A stretch of DNA of 64,000 bases, from positions 89,735,189-89,799,188 of the forward strand of contig OV884009.1 of assembly GCA_930367205.1 (NCBI GenBank). The letters are read 5' to 3'. The position numbers and the translations under genes are program-made. The notes below the pieces were generated by a model. The model ran no database searches and had not been told where the DNA came from. It saw nothing but the letters and a program-made list of their open reading frames with translations. The DNA comes from Acanthosoma haemorrhoidale (taxonomy: Eukaryota > Arthropoda > Insecta > Hemiptera > Acanthosomatidae). Within the stretch, counting starts at the first letter, position 1, and each line of letters opens with the position of its first letter. Positions 14,501-24,717 of this stretch are shown here, piece after piece.

Positions 14501-14579
14501 GTACCTGTTCTTCATTACAATCCACAATTACTGAAGGATATTTTCTTGTGAGCCATCTAAAAAATGCTGGGACACCCAT
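2392..14579 (-). CDS. XRN2: 5'-3' exoribonuclease 2 (XRN2/Rat1), partial, 9 exons
   Basis: Nuclear 5'-3' exoribonuclease that degrades uncapped RNA and drives RNA polymerase II release after cleavage at poly(A) sites. I joined nine exons on the minus strand: 14579-14505, 13040-12925, 10989-10878, 10787-10614, 9790-9628, 8631-8473, 7623-7316, 4453-4268 and 2574-2392. All have AG/GT borders and compatible phases and give 492 residues starting [16 protein letters not shown], the family N terminus. Visible motifs are [13 protein letters not shown], the basic [16 protein letters not shown] helix, EGEHKIMDF (from 200), CGADADLI (227-234), a CX2CX4HX4C zinc knuckle (C260, C263, H268, C273) and [11 protein letters not shown] (337-347). 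These separate XRN2 from XRN1. The C-terminal half, starting with the WKWYYP region, is missing and should lie left of position 1. The linker after the catalytic region is much shorter than in human XRN2. Confidence 0.95.
2575..4267 (-). other. XRN2 intron 8
   Basis: 1.7 kb of AT-rich intron. I looked for an extra linker exon on the minus strand and saw only short stop-rich frames. Flanking phases (0/0) join cleanly without one. Confidence 0.6.
4268..4453 (-). CDS. XRN2: XRN2 exon 8
   Basis: Sixty-two codons, residues 370-431. [18 protein letters not shown] continues the catalytic domain. A short charged helix follows ([18 protein letters not shown]...), which stands where the human protein has a long low-complexity linker with basic clusters. 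Donor CCG/GTAAT. Confidence 0.93.
4454..7315 (-). other. XRN2 intron 7
   Basis: 2.9 kb intron, mostly AT-rich. A G-rich patch at about 4985-5220 has two similar motifs (AACCCTTCTTTACACTGGGTC near 4940 and ACACCCTTCTTTATATGGGGTC near 5028). A 93-codon plus-strand frame at 6532-6813 is described separately. Confidence 0.6.
6532..6813 (+). other. Unrecognised 93-codon frame inside XRN2 intron 7
   Basis: A plus-strand frame starting [14 protein letters not shown] and rich in Gly, Lys and Arg. It has no membrane segment or catalytic motif that I recognise. The patch is less AT-rich than its surroundings, which suggests a decayed mobile-element coding piece. A second frame over the same bases is also fairly open, so the coding strand and frame are uncertain. 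Confidence 0.2.
7316..7623 (-). CDS. XRN2: XRN2 exon 7
   Basis: The longest exon, residues 267-369. It completes the zinc knuckle (GHELTEC) and carries [35 protein letters not shown] and [18 protein letters not shown]. The last two motifs close the catalytic domain. Acceptor TTTTACAG, donor AAAG/GTAAA. Confidence 0.95.
7624..8472 (-). other. XRN2 intron 6
   Basis: 0.85 kb AT-rich intron between the two exons that share the zinc knuckle. It begins at the exon 6 donor GTAAGAATT and ends in a TTTTACAG acceptor. Nothing else recognised. Confidence 0.6.
8473..8631 (-). CDS. XRN2: XRN2 exon 6
   Basis: Residues 214-266 plus one base: [37 protein letters not shown] and the first half of the zinc knuckle (CDLC). 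CGADADLI carries catalytic Asp residues. Phase 1 at both ends. Confidence 0.95.
8632..9627 (-). other. XRN2 intron 5
   Basis: 1.0 kb intron. It holds a run of ten C at about 8916-8925 in an otherwise AT-rich stretch. No coding frame is supported. Confidence 0.55.
9628..9790 (-). CDS. XRN2: XRN2 exon 5
   Basis: Residues 160-213 plus one base. Contains [31 protein letters not shown] and [16 protein letters not shown]. The EGEHK block binds the active-site metals. Acceptor TTTCAG, donor AGAG/GTATC, phase 1. Confidence 0.95.
9791..10613 (-). other. XRN2 intron 4
   Basis: 0.8 kb AT-rich intron in which I see no repeat or coding frame. Confidence 0.55.
10614..10787 (-). CDS. XRN2: XRN2 exon 4
   Basis: Fifty-eight codons, residues 102-159, [20 protein letters not shown] through FDSNCITP. 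The AAKET form is insect-like (human has ASKEG). The frame also holds [18 protein letters not shown], the usual end of this coiled segment. Confidence 0.95.
10878..10989 (-). CDS. XRN2: XRN2 exon 3
   Basis: Codes for residues 64-101 ([20 protein letters not shown]...LYLAVDGV), the helix and strand that precede the basic loop. Acceptor TTCTTCAG and donor GTT/GTAAGT, ending in phase 0. Confidence 0.94.
10990..12924 (-). other. XRN2 intron 2
   Basis: 1.9 kb intron. Most of it is anonymous AT-rich sequence with an A15 run near 11440 and G9 near 11477. A GC-richer LTR relic sits at 12112-12480. Confidence 0.6.
12112..12480 (+). mobile_element. LTR relic, third copy of the TGTCGGGG LTR family
   Basis: Degraded plus-strand copy of the LTR at 59065. 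Shared blocks in order are CTCTCTTTCCTAACCTTGCT, TTAGTCC, CACACCTT, CCAAGACCAC, CTCTTCTCCTGAACA, GTCAGATAGATCAAT and AGGTCATAGACC. Both ends are lost. It lies in XRN2 intron 2, in the opposite orientation to the gene. Confidence 0.7.
12925..13040 (-). CDS. XRN2: XRN2 exon 2
   Basis: Codes for residues 26-63 plus two bases of 64. It holds [20 protein letters not shown], with the conserved acidic residues of the XRN first catalytic block. Acceptor TTTTAAG and donor AA/GTATGT. Confidence 0.94.
13041..14504 (-). other. XRN2 intron 1
   Basis: 1.46 kb intron running from the exon 1 donor GTAC to the TTTTAAG acceptor. It has a moderately GC-rich patch at 13260-13660 without a supported coding frame. 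No repeat family recognised. Confidence 0.55.
14505..14579 (-). CDS. XRN2: XRN2 exon 1
   Basis: Codes for residues 1-25, [10 protein letters not shown] to CNEEQ. The start is fixed by the family-invariant [10 protein letters not shown], preceded in minus-strand order by AT-rich sequence. Donor CAG/GTAC, phase 0. Confidence 0.95.
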
Positions 14580-16437
14580 TTCAAAACATACCACATTAAC
14601 AACACTATGAAACAAGCGGCATTAATTTACTAAGCGTCACAGCAGGTTATGTACATGGTAGGAATTAAACATGTAAGATAGAAGCAAAGAGATTCGCTCA
14701 AGCGTGAAAAACAAAGATGACTTGCCAACGAGTCCTACGATAAACTATGAAATGGCGTATTAAGCTACTCAGATCTTTTCGGTTCAATAATGCATGAAAG
14801 CTGGTTTATGCGTTAAATAACAAACTTTACACTACCGTCGCTCAGTGGGGTGGAAACGGGAAAAAACCTTTTCAAAAAAAAAGGTTGATTTTATAATCCC
14901 GAATTTCTTAATGGTTTAGTAGTTCTATCTTTTTGTATGGAAGTTATTTTTTTAAGATAAAATTTGATTAAGAAAAATATCGCAAATGATAACTGACATT
15001 TTTTCTTCCCAAAATTATGTGGTTTTTAAACAATATTTGCTTAAATTTTTTCCGACCCACACAACTATCTATCACCAAATTACTATTTTGGTATTTAGCA
15101 CTAGATTAAAGGTTTTGTGGGTCCAAAATTGTTTTATATATCTGTTAATTACAACCTCGTATAATAGATTCTAAAACAATTAATATTAATTCCAATATTT
15201 ATACATTTCTTAACACATGAATACAGCTCCAATTGATTTTTTTCAAAGCTTTAGCTATTCGGTAACTATTTTATAAAAATTACAAACGTTATCCACGGAC
15301 TTCAACGGAAAATTCAGCAACAAATGTTAGGTGCCCTTAAAACCTTTGTAAAGATTAAAAAATGAATTTGATTAAACAATGCGCTTTGTTTATGCAGCTC
15401 ACAAAATTAAATTAAAGAATTAAGGCTTACTTTTTTTAATTTAGTTGCCATTTAAGATCATACATATGAAGTGATTAAGTGAATGTGTGATGTAACAACT
15501 TACTTAGAATGTAGAATTTTACAGTCACTAGCAGCGTTTTATGGGTAATGATTTTGATAAGAGCCAATCTTTGGAACATTTCGTCTAGCAAGAAGGTCAC
15601 AATACTCCCAACATTTGCCCGATCATTTTATTTCTCTAATTTTAGAAAAATAAAACCAATTTTTACCACATTATTAACAGAGATTATAAACAGTAATCTT
15701 GAGAACATGGGCTAACCTGACAATAAGCTGTTCTAAAATTAGAAAATGGAATAGCACATGTGCTAAATGTTAAAATTGTGTTTTCTTTCCTTTATATCTT
15801 ACATGTCTTTATCTCATATATCATTTATTTCCAATTGTAATTTCATATATTATTATCTTATATTATGTGACTATGTCTTCAGTTCCAGTAGGTTGGTTTG
15901 TAATCGTTTCATATTCTCATCCATTTTAGTAAAGTTGTATATATTTTTAAAACTTCCCTTTCTAATTGCTGTAAATATTTCTGTTAATAAGACCAATGTA
16001 TATGGATCTTAATTGCCTATAGCCTAAGGAACAACTCTATCTCCCTGAGCTTAGCATGGAGCTTATATTACCTTTATATAACAAAGGTAATGTATGTTTT
16101 ATTTTAACATTATTATTCAAAATTATTGCTAAATGAAGCCAAGCGCTCAACAACCATAATACCACAGATAGTCAATATGTTCTGATTATACCTTAGGCTG
16201 TACGTGCTATTATAATTCTTCCTGAAATTGTCTTGTAAGTTGGTTATCATACTTTGTCGGATGGGTAGTGAGAAAGTTCGGTTCTCACATATTGCGAAAA
16301 CATTCAAAGAATATAAACATTTATATTCTTTTTAGTTACTACTACAGTATGCACAATTTATAGATGCAAGTAATGGTTGGATAATTAGGGTTGGTAGAAC
16401 GGTCGACGCGGTCCCCAAAATAAAATGAGGATACCTT
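14580..16437. other. Upstream region of XRN2
   Basis: Intergenic. It should contain the XRN2 promoter and 5' UTR just above 14579. I see no clear TATA box or initiator that I could defend. The rest is AT-rich with no supported gene. Confidence 0.5.
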
Positions 16438-16439
16438 AT

Positions 16440-17475
16440 GCATGTCTTATTATACATTATTCCTGACCTTCATCTACAACTCGGTCCTCAGAACCAATTA
16501 TTTTCCTTTTCTCTGAGAATCCTTGAAAAACTTGATCTCAAACGCTTAACAGCTTTCCTTGAGCACCTTATTTATCCCCCATCAGTTTGGATTTCGCTCC
16601 TCACACTCCACGATTCATCAATTCCTCCTCATTACAGAAGAAAGAGAGTTGGTCTGGTTTTTGCTTTGACGTTTCTCATATCTTTCATTGATCGAGAGTG
16701 GCATTCGGGCTTACTATGTAAATTCAAAGACAACCTTCCTATAACGTACATCCTGTCATACCTTACTGAAAGATATTTCAGCATATCCTTCGTCTCTTCC
16801 CCATCTCCCTCACTCATTTCTGGTACTTACCGGTGCCCCCCCCCATCCCCGATTGTGGTACTCAGTCGCATCCTGTTTCTTCTGTACTCATTGGATATAC
16901 CTGCTTATACCTCAACCTCCTCTATGAATTCGCTGACGACACATCCATCCCCTCTTCCAATCCTCGCTCCCCAAGCTTTTCCGGAACGCATGGCCCTTCT
17001 AGAACCACGGCTCTCCAAATGGAGATTCGAAGTGAACGTCACCTCAATGTCAAGTCCCCTCATGCCACTTTCACCCTCCATCAGTCCTTCTGCCCTCCAG
17101 TATCGCCTTTCAACCAAACCATTTCTGTTAAATCCCAAACTACCTATCTAGGACTTATACTAAAGAAGCTACTCATCACTGGCACTCCAGCTGACAGTCA
17201 ATAGAGTAAAAAATAACAATAGAAAAAAAGAGACTGAACACAACAATACCCTAACGTACTGGTCGTACGGAGTGACAGTCTAGCGGAGTGCGAAATTATC
17301 TAATATTCTTCGCATCAAATCCCTGCAATCCAGAATCCTTCACAAGATAGCCAATATATATGACATAGAAGGGAGATGTAAGCAGCCGTATCCTTCACAT
17401 TGATCTCAACAATCCATTCATCAAGATCTAGCCACCTCTCGCTACCAGGAATTACATTAATATTATATATTTTAT
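16440..17475 (+). pseudogene. Jockey-like LINE reverse transcriptase relic (copy A)
   Basis: Reverse transcriptase of a jockey-type non-LTR retrotransposon, which would copy its RNA at a nicked target. The frame carries the RILEKLDLKRLTAFLE, REWHSGLLCKF and ILSYLTERYFSISF blocks. Around 16920 the reading shifts frame into EFADDTS, the catalytic Asp-Asp box. After that come LSKWRFEVNV, FCPPVSPFNQ and QTTYLGL. Homology runs on with stops to about 17475. At least two frameshifts and several stops make it inactive. Part of the same region occurs inverted at 52240-52800. Confidence 0.85.
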
Positions 17476-18039
17476 CAAGGAGCTAAATTGAGAATTATAA
17501 AATTCTTTCAACTGTCTAATGTGTTGTGTGATTATTATTAACGGTATAAAGTACATTATACGTGCTACCTTTGAAAACAATCACAAACCGCAATGTAAAA
17601 TTATTAAAAATTGTATAAAATGTATCCAAGCTGCAAGAAATGACCTATTATAAATAGATTTATGGTCATCCCAGAATCCAAACTATATATAGCCAGGCGG
17701 CTGTATGTTTCCGGCCAATAAAAACTGATTTCACGTCTGACGTCTGATAAGTAGGTTAATATTGGGGCTGTTGGTTCCTGATAACAGGTGGGGTTGATTG
17801 AGGGGCGTTGTGGTGTTTTTGGCATTATATTGAGAAGAAGAGGGAGGAGGTTGTTGGTGATCAACTGCTCGTTTGGGCTGGCCTTGGATAAGTGGCTGGG
17901 ATTTTGTGTTCTGGTGACCGGTGCTGCAGGTAGCTGGTGGGTGACTGTAGCAGGTGGGGTCTAGTTAATGGGCTGGTTTTCTGGGTTTGATGAGAAGATC
18001 GCTGGTGGCTTTGCTAGGTGCTGAAGAGACGCAGATTGC

Positions 18040-18420
18040 CAGGAGCTCCCGGCCTATCTCCGGGCCGATCAGTTGGATGACGATGCTGTGGTGTTACATT
18101 TTTGGTGCATGTGGAAAAGCTCAGGGGCCGTGAAAACTACGACATTTGGAAGTTCGCTGCTCAAGTGCATTTATGAGAGCATCTCCAAGGCACCAAAAAA
18201 ACACGAGAAATTGAATAATAAGTGCCAAGTAAAAATAATTTTAATGATGGAACCTGCGAACTTCTATCATGTTTTGACTAATAAAACAGGAAAAGGGGCA
18301 TGGGATTGTCTCACCACCGATTATGATAAAGGACTCACGCGACACCTCTGGCAACTAGAGGGCGTGATGAGACATCAAATGTCAGTCAAAAGAACAGTAA
18401 AATGATACAAGTATTGTCAA
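18040..18420 (+). pseudogene. Copia-type Gag relic
   Basis: A 110-codon frame (18073-18405) carries a Gag segment of Ty1/copia elements: NNKCQVKIILMMEP, TGKGAWDCLTTDYDKGLTRH and LWQLEGVMRHQM, matching the family pattern (alignment of AW-x-L with KGLTR). Upstream, a TATATATA at about 17683 and AATAAA at 17720 could be remains of a 5' LTR, but I could not define LTR ends. Downstream frames are broken, and no integrase or RT follows. Confidence 0.6.
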
Positions 18421-18504
18421 TGCTCTGAAATAAATTAATATGGGCGTAAAAGGTTCGGGAGCAACAGTGACTAGGAATTCAATAAAAACTAAGATGGCAT
18501 CTGA

Positions 18505-18676
18505 AGCAGCGGAATCTTGTGGAATGTATATTTCTTGCAATCCTGATAGTATAGTTAGTTTTGTGCCCAGCCATAAAGATTCGTGAAGTAAGCAGAGGAA
18601 TTTTGTGGGATGTCTATTTCTTCCGATCCTCCTAGTAAAGTTAGTGTTGTGCCCAACAAATATTCTTCTAGTGTAA
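18505..18676 (+). repeat. Diverged 86-bp tandem duplication
   Basis: Two units (18505-18590 and 18591-18676) share AGCAGMGGAATYTTGTGGRA, TATTTCTT, ATCCT and TTAGTKTTGTGCCCA. In one frame they encode repeated ESCGMYISCNP and EFCGMSISSDP segments. This could be a duplicated stretch of the degraded element that carries the Gag relic. Confidence 0.65.
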
Positions 18677-18734
18677 AAGTTCCATTCTCAATGGGTGCTG
18701 TTGACAAGAGAAGTATTACTCATCTTAACTTTTA

Positions 18735-19400
18735 ATGGATTCACAAAAGAGGGAAACAAGCGAACCATCCAACATTTTAGTTGACTGTTTCTCTGAAATT
18801 GAGAATGACATCTGTGTAAAACAGATCAGTTCCAGTTGTGATACTAAGAGTGTAAGTGTTAAACCCTGTGTTTCATTAGGTAGGTTTGATAATCAACTGA
18901 CACAAAGTGACGATGTAGATTCAAATGTTTGAACAAATAATTCCTTTGAGTAAAACGTATAAAGGCGGAGAGAGAGGTTTATGTGTTAAGCAAAAGTGCC
19001 CAAAAGGGGGTTGCACCTTTTTTCATGTATTCAAGGATTCGTGTCCTCTATTTTAAGTGGAGAAGAAGAAGCAGATCCACTTAATTCAAAAAGAGTAGAA
19101 GCACTCAATAGGAGGTTTGGACAACGCCAATTCCCCATAGTAAATCATCAAGGGAAGTTGACAAGGTGCCTTGCAGGTCATTATCAAATAGAGAAGATAT
19201 TGAAATATTTCATGATCAGAATCTTGGCAACATTGTGTTCAGGAGGAAAGTCTTAAGTTATTGTGTTTGTTATCCAAGCTTCATAATGTGTGCATTCCCT
19301 TTTTGTAGACCATGTGTTATCATTGTGCAATATATGTACCATGTGTTGTTATTCAGTGTTTTAATTAATTACAATCCAACAGAACATACAGTAAAATCAT
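18735..19400 (+). other. Unrecognised frames after the Gag relic
   Basis: Three short plus-strand frames (18735-18932, 18996-19256 and 19166-19402) lie downstream of the copia Gag relic. One reads DPLNSKRVEALNRRF. None shows a motif that I can name. They may be decayed polyprotein, and none looks like a host gene. Confidence 0.25.
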
Positions 19401-19402
19401 AG

Positions 19403-20243
19403 TGGGAGCTATGACCATTTGCTTAAAGTTATTTGTTACTAGATCCATCATGCTTCAAGAATACCTGAGAAAACATTTCCCACCAGACAAGAGAACTCCC
19501 ATTTAATCACAAGAAACTTGAGGGAATCTTAACAAAGAAGGTATATTTTTCTTGGTCAACTAGGAAGTCTAAACCGAGCAAAAGGAGTAAAGCAGGTGTT
19601 CTCCGGAAGATTTTTCTGAGGACCAAGATAGGTCTCCAGGCCGACTTCATTATGGCTGCCCCTATATAGTTCCTATGCTATGCAAATACACTTTAAAGCA
19701 ATAGATGATTCAAAAAGTGATGACGCTTCAGATACACTGAAGCCAACTTAGACAACATGGTGTACCTAGAGTTTATATAAAGTGTTTACCAGATTAGATT
19801 AGGTATTTTATATTTAACAATAATATAACTAATAAGTTAGTAATTAGTCAAGAAACAACAATCAACCCACAGTTGATGTGTTGTGTTAATTAATGTTTAT
19901 TGATTGTCATATTCCTATTGGAAATAAAATTGCATTGGTTATGTTAATCTATGGCAAAGGTCATTCCTTAATGATCCTATAAGTAAGCCTTGTTCTGGCT
20001 AATTTCACAAATATTGAACCTATTTATTACAATAATAAGTATTAACATTCTTCCAATGTTAATATATATCTTTTGATTATTAAATATAAATTAAAACAGA
20101 TGAGCTAGTTATCCCTCCATCACAGTCAATCAAATAGGTAATGATCATTTTAGCATATCGATAGGTATAATTTTAAAACCTGGGATAATTACTACTATAA
20201 TACATATAGTGAATTGAAATGAACTAACAGCATAATATTAAAT
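19403..20243. other. Intergenic, nothing recognised
   Basis: AT-rich from 19780 on and of mixed composition before. No open frame with family motifs and no repeat shared within the window. Confidence 0.5.
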
Positions 20244-20515
20244 AAATGAGTTAAAGCTGCTTGTGGGAGATTGGCTTGGGTTGATAAAAAAGAGATATTA
20301 AGTTTTCATCAAGTTTATATATTGACAATGTTATGACATACTGTGTATGTCTGCATGAGGTCCTTGATCAGGTGAGAAGAAGAATGCTGTCAACTGTTTT
20401 TTAAATAGGCATACACAGTATTTTAAAAAGTTGCACATAAGTAAACTTGATGTAAACTATGCATCTTTTCTTCATCAACCCAAGCCAATCTCACAACAAA
20501 TGCTTTAACTCATTT
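20244..20515. mobile_element. Foldback MITE with long inverted arms
   Basis: The left arm (20244-20358) and the complement of the right arm (20400-20515) align over about 115 bp. They share AAATGAGTTAAAGC, GAGATTGGCTTGGGTTGAT, CATCAAGTTTA and TACTGTGTATG. The loop is only about 40 bp, so the transcript would fold into a long hairpin. It has no coding capacity. Related arms lie at 20571 and 53477. Confidence 0.8.
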
Positions 20516-20570
20516 GTGTACTCATGGTTAGCAATGAACTCGCTACAACATTAATCTAACCATAATACAT

Positions 20571-20645
20571 AAATGAGTAGAAGAGTTTGTTGGGAGATTG
20601 ACATAGGTTGATGAAAATGAGTTTTTAGGTTTTCATCAAATTTAT
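20571..20645 (+). mobile_element. Single arm of the foldback MITE family
   Basis: Begins AAATGAGTAGAAGAGTTTGT and continues GGGAGATTGACATAGGTTGATGA, then TTTTCATCAAATTTATT, matching the arm of the element at 20244. No partner arm is visible, so it is truncated. Confidence 0.65.
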
Positions 20646-23600
20646 TAAGGGAAAACATTTCAACATACTAAATATATTAATATTTTCATTATAAAACTTT
20701 TATTTAAATAATTTTTACATGTTTAATTTATTCTGGGTTTTGTTGTCAAACTCATGATGTTGCCATACCGCGGCTTAATTTTCAATGCGCCGAGTTCTTG
20801 CTTCTTCCCCTGCAACAAATAACAATTTATAACTGCTAACAACCTCGGTTTCTCTACCCCTCCTCTTCAAGACATACAGGACCATACTGTCACCTACAAC
20901 AAACACCTGCAGTTAGGAATTCAGGCTTGATGTCAAAGTAACTTCTGTTTAATAATTCTAACCTTTAGAATAATGTCCTTTAGCCCACTTGTCAAACTTA
21001 TTTTAGATCACGTAATGTGATATTGTTTTAGCCACACTTCTTTCCAAAGAATGTTGCCAGGTTTTAATTTATATTCATTTTGTTTTGTTAGACCTCATGT
21101 TGACATTTGTATGTTATTGAAGGCAAAATGCAACTTTCAAATATCAGCTCTTACAGTGTAGGTCAAAATTACCATTTCAATACATACTTCAGAGACCAAT
21201 ACTTTTTCCAACCAATGGTAATTCTTCTATGAATTTATACGCATTTTAATAAAGGAGAAATTGGGTGCACCCAGGTAAACAATATAATAAAGTTTAATTT
21301 GAACCGGGAGCCCTATTAGTAAGCATTGTGTGGGGAGGTATGTCTGTTGGCTAGCACACAACAGCTAGAGCAGCTAATGACTACTAGCAGCAATCATATC
21401 TCATGTTTACACCTATCATCCTCACCTTTCTATCTAAATACGTCAAGAGGTTAGATAGGTATAATGATATCTATATTATCCTGGGACTATATCCCTTAAG
21501 AACAACTGCAGGGGTTGTGTAATGCATTAAACTTGACAATTTTTTTAAAAGATGATTTCTAAATAACTTCAGAATTCCATGGATTATTTTTTGTGATTTG
21601 CTGGGGTCTATCTCTCACAGTATCAGTGATTCTCCTATTTTGTTTAACCAGCTCTCTCCCTTGACATAACGTTATATTTTAATGAATTCATTTAATCACG
21701 ACTCTTCAGCTCTTATAATTTGAAGTGGGTAACCAGTTTTCCTTCATTCATAACATTTTGTTAAACCAATTTCAAGAATGTTTAAGAATTTCATATTCGT
21801 AATGTAATGGTTTGTTGAGAGGTATAAAAGGTATTGATACTCTCAACTAATAAGAATAATTGCTGCTGGGAAAAACAAACAAATATACTCCTCATAATAG
21901 CAAAAGTGCAAAAGTAAATTTTTCATTAACAATAAATAAAATTAATTATCTATCTTCCGTTGAGGAAATTTTCTGGTTTAAAATGGAGATGACAGCTGGT
22001 ATTTATAGTAGCTCCTACCTCTCTCATTTGGGCTACAATCAATAAACAGTTTTTTATTTTAGATTCATGTGACATATTAATAACAGAATTGAATTGGCAT
22101 TGGTATTTTTTATTTTGTTTTGGCAAATTAAGCAGCATTTATGAACAGAGCTGAGCTTGACTTAGGAACATCTAAATAAGTGCATGAGCCTATCTTTCCT
22201 TTTTCTATTTCTAAATGTTCAAACATTTTGTTTTCCTTTGTGAAACTCCTCGACTGGCAAACCATTATGAAGGGCACTTAGTTGCTAATTGCATGTATAT
22301 TAATTTAAACTTTTCTTTAAATTGTCTTATGCAGTTAATTACCACCAGATAAATAAATATAACATAAATAGCTTTACCATCATTACTCTTTAGGGTGATA
22401 GTTTTTAATGAATTTCATTTTTATCTATATTTAATTAAATTTAATAAGTAAAGCTTACCTAAAGGAATACACTAGGCAGTCTGTTATGGTCTATGTCCAT
22501 GCCTAAAAAATACAGATAATTGTATTAACTTCCTTTGGTAATTGAAAGTTGTCATTAATTGTGGTGCTAATCATATTTACTTAAGCAATTGCCATTTTCA
22601 ATTTTTTGCATTTAATAATTAATATTCTCCAGAATAAAAATACAATCATTGCCTAATAATTTACATTGAAAACTTAATTTTATGTATTATTAATAGTCCT
22701 ATGATATTGATACATATATTTTGTTTCATACAAATATAAAGTAAAATATAAATAAGTAATAATTAAATACATTATATTTTATATAATATTTGAAAGATGA
22801 GGAGGCCATTGCAAGAGGATAAGACCTAAATTGCTTTTGCTAGAGAAACAAGATTGTGAAAACTGGAATGGGTGTTTAGCATCAATTCAGGTATGAATAT
22901 GAAGGTAGATGGATGGTACTCGAAGATATACTGTTAAGATGTTTGGGACATATGAAAATCAGTTCTCTGTTTGATGTCAATAATATAAACAATCAACAAA
23001 GTTATTAAATTGACTTTAATCCAGTCGGTCAAGATATATCGGAGATGTAATACTTATGAAGTCACTCAAGCTGGGACCAATGAACCCTGAACCCACAAGG
23101 TACCAAAGAACAACACATCAAAAAAAAAACATTGTTGTCACGTATTCATTATTTTCTTATTTAACTGTAATAATAAAGTTTAATTCAGTTCCGCTCAAAT
23201 TAAAATGTGCAAAAGAAAAAATCAGTACACTCAATATTATATTATCTTATAATAAAATAGCCGTATGTACCTTCCAAGGATACAAGTGTTTCAAATTTTT
23301 CTTGGCCTTATTAACCACCTCTTTAAAATTTAGTGTTTTACTACTGTTACTATAGTTATACATTACCTTATGAACCCTTTCTTCAAAATTTAAAATTTTT
23401 ATATCTATAATTGTGACATTCTTTATTTTAGCAATAAGTTGTATCAAGTTTATTAATTATGTGTTGAGTTTTGAAGTTTTTCATTTGATCTTAAAAAAAT
23501 TTTTTCACTTTCCTTGAGTCCAGCAACCCAAAGTCAAAATAAAATAAGTAATTTATATTGAGCTGCTGGCATTATAATAATAACTTATTTTTTTTAATAT

Positions 23601-24239
23601 TGTAAAGGCAAAAATTCATCATAAATTGTTATTATGCAAAACAATTTTTGGAATTATCTTGCAGAAAATTTTTGAGTCCCATCTTTTCTTGAGGGAGACA
23701 GGAGGAAAACTAACTGTAACCCTCGAACAGTTTTAAGGATTATGTATTACAACCAAAACATAAATACAAGAGAACCCCCCCCCCTCTTGTTCATATCAGT
23801 GAATTTTAAATTGTAGATCTGGAGTACTTTTATAAAAAATGGCTAATTAACTGTATCAGTTCAAATCTAATTTATTATTAAAACAATATTTGTTAATTGT
23901 CCCAAACAAAAACTGTTTCAGAATAAAAATTATTTATTTATTACTTATCACTTTTGAAGTCAGTTTTGAAATTTACAGTTAAATCAATATTGTATGTGAT
24001 TTGAAAAGCCTCCAAATATATTCTCTATTAATACCAGTCAAAAATAAATTTATATACAATCTGGCAGAGACATTAGTTATCATAATTAATTTCCCTGAGT
24101 CCAAAGAAAGTTAGTCTCTTTCTCAGTGACGGCAGACCAGAGTTCAGCTTAACCAATATAGTCCACAATATACTGCTTCACAGGCAAACATCCCCGAATC
24201 ACAGCAACGATTTTAATGTTAGATAATGTTATGGGCTTA
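20646..24239. other. Long intergenic stretch, nothing firmly recognised
   Basis: 3.6 kb of mostly AT-rich sequence. A C9 run lies near 23777. The stretch at 22800-22990 reads vaguely like a LINE tail (a CLGHMK-like motif near 22940), but the evidence is too thin to call. None of the open frames of 60-100 codons shows family motifs. Confidence 0.5.
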
Positions 24240-24680
24240 TTCATTCAGCAGACATGAAGATAAACATTGGCAAAACCAAGGAGATGACAGTCAACACAGT
24301 AGTTTGAGAACCCTTATACATTGGTGATCAGGAAATGGAGAGATTTGCCGTTTTCTGGTACCTGGAAATAATAGTGACTGAACTGGGTGGCACTGACAAG
24401 AACAATAATGCCAAATTTACAAAGCTAATGGAGCACTAGTAAAATTGTACCCTTTGTCGAGGAATAGGAATGTCTTGTTAAGCATTAAGATTAGGTTTTA
24501 TTGCACAAATGTATGTGCTTCATTATGGATCGGAGACTAGGAGTTACAAAATTGTCGATATCCCAATTCCAGGGCTTTATAAATCGATGTTTATGGCAAA
24601 TACTCAGAATAGAATGGTCAGATACCTCTTCCAACAAGCAGATTTGGGCTCGAACAAGATAGAAAAGTATTGAGTGGGAC
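24240..24680 (+). pseudogene. LINE reverse transcriptase 3' relic
   Basis: Read across frames, it has the order typical of the end of LINE RT domains: DMKINIGKTKEMTVN, then GDQEMERF..WYLEIIV, then GGTDKN..AKF, then MYVLHYGSETRSYK, then FINRCLWQILRIEWSD. These correspond to the segments just after the catalytic FADD box and the C-terminal block. Several frameshifts and stops are present. The domain pattern suggests a LINE of a type other than the jockey copy, but I cannot settle the clade. Confidence 0.7.
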
Positions 24681-24717
24681 ATAGCATCTGTCTATGAAAT
24701 GTTACTGGAATGAATGG

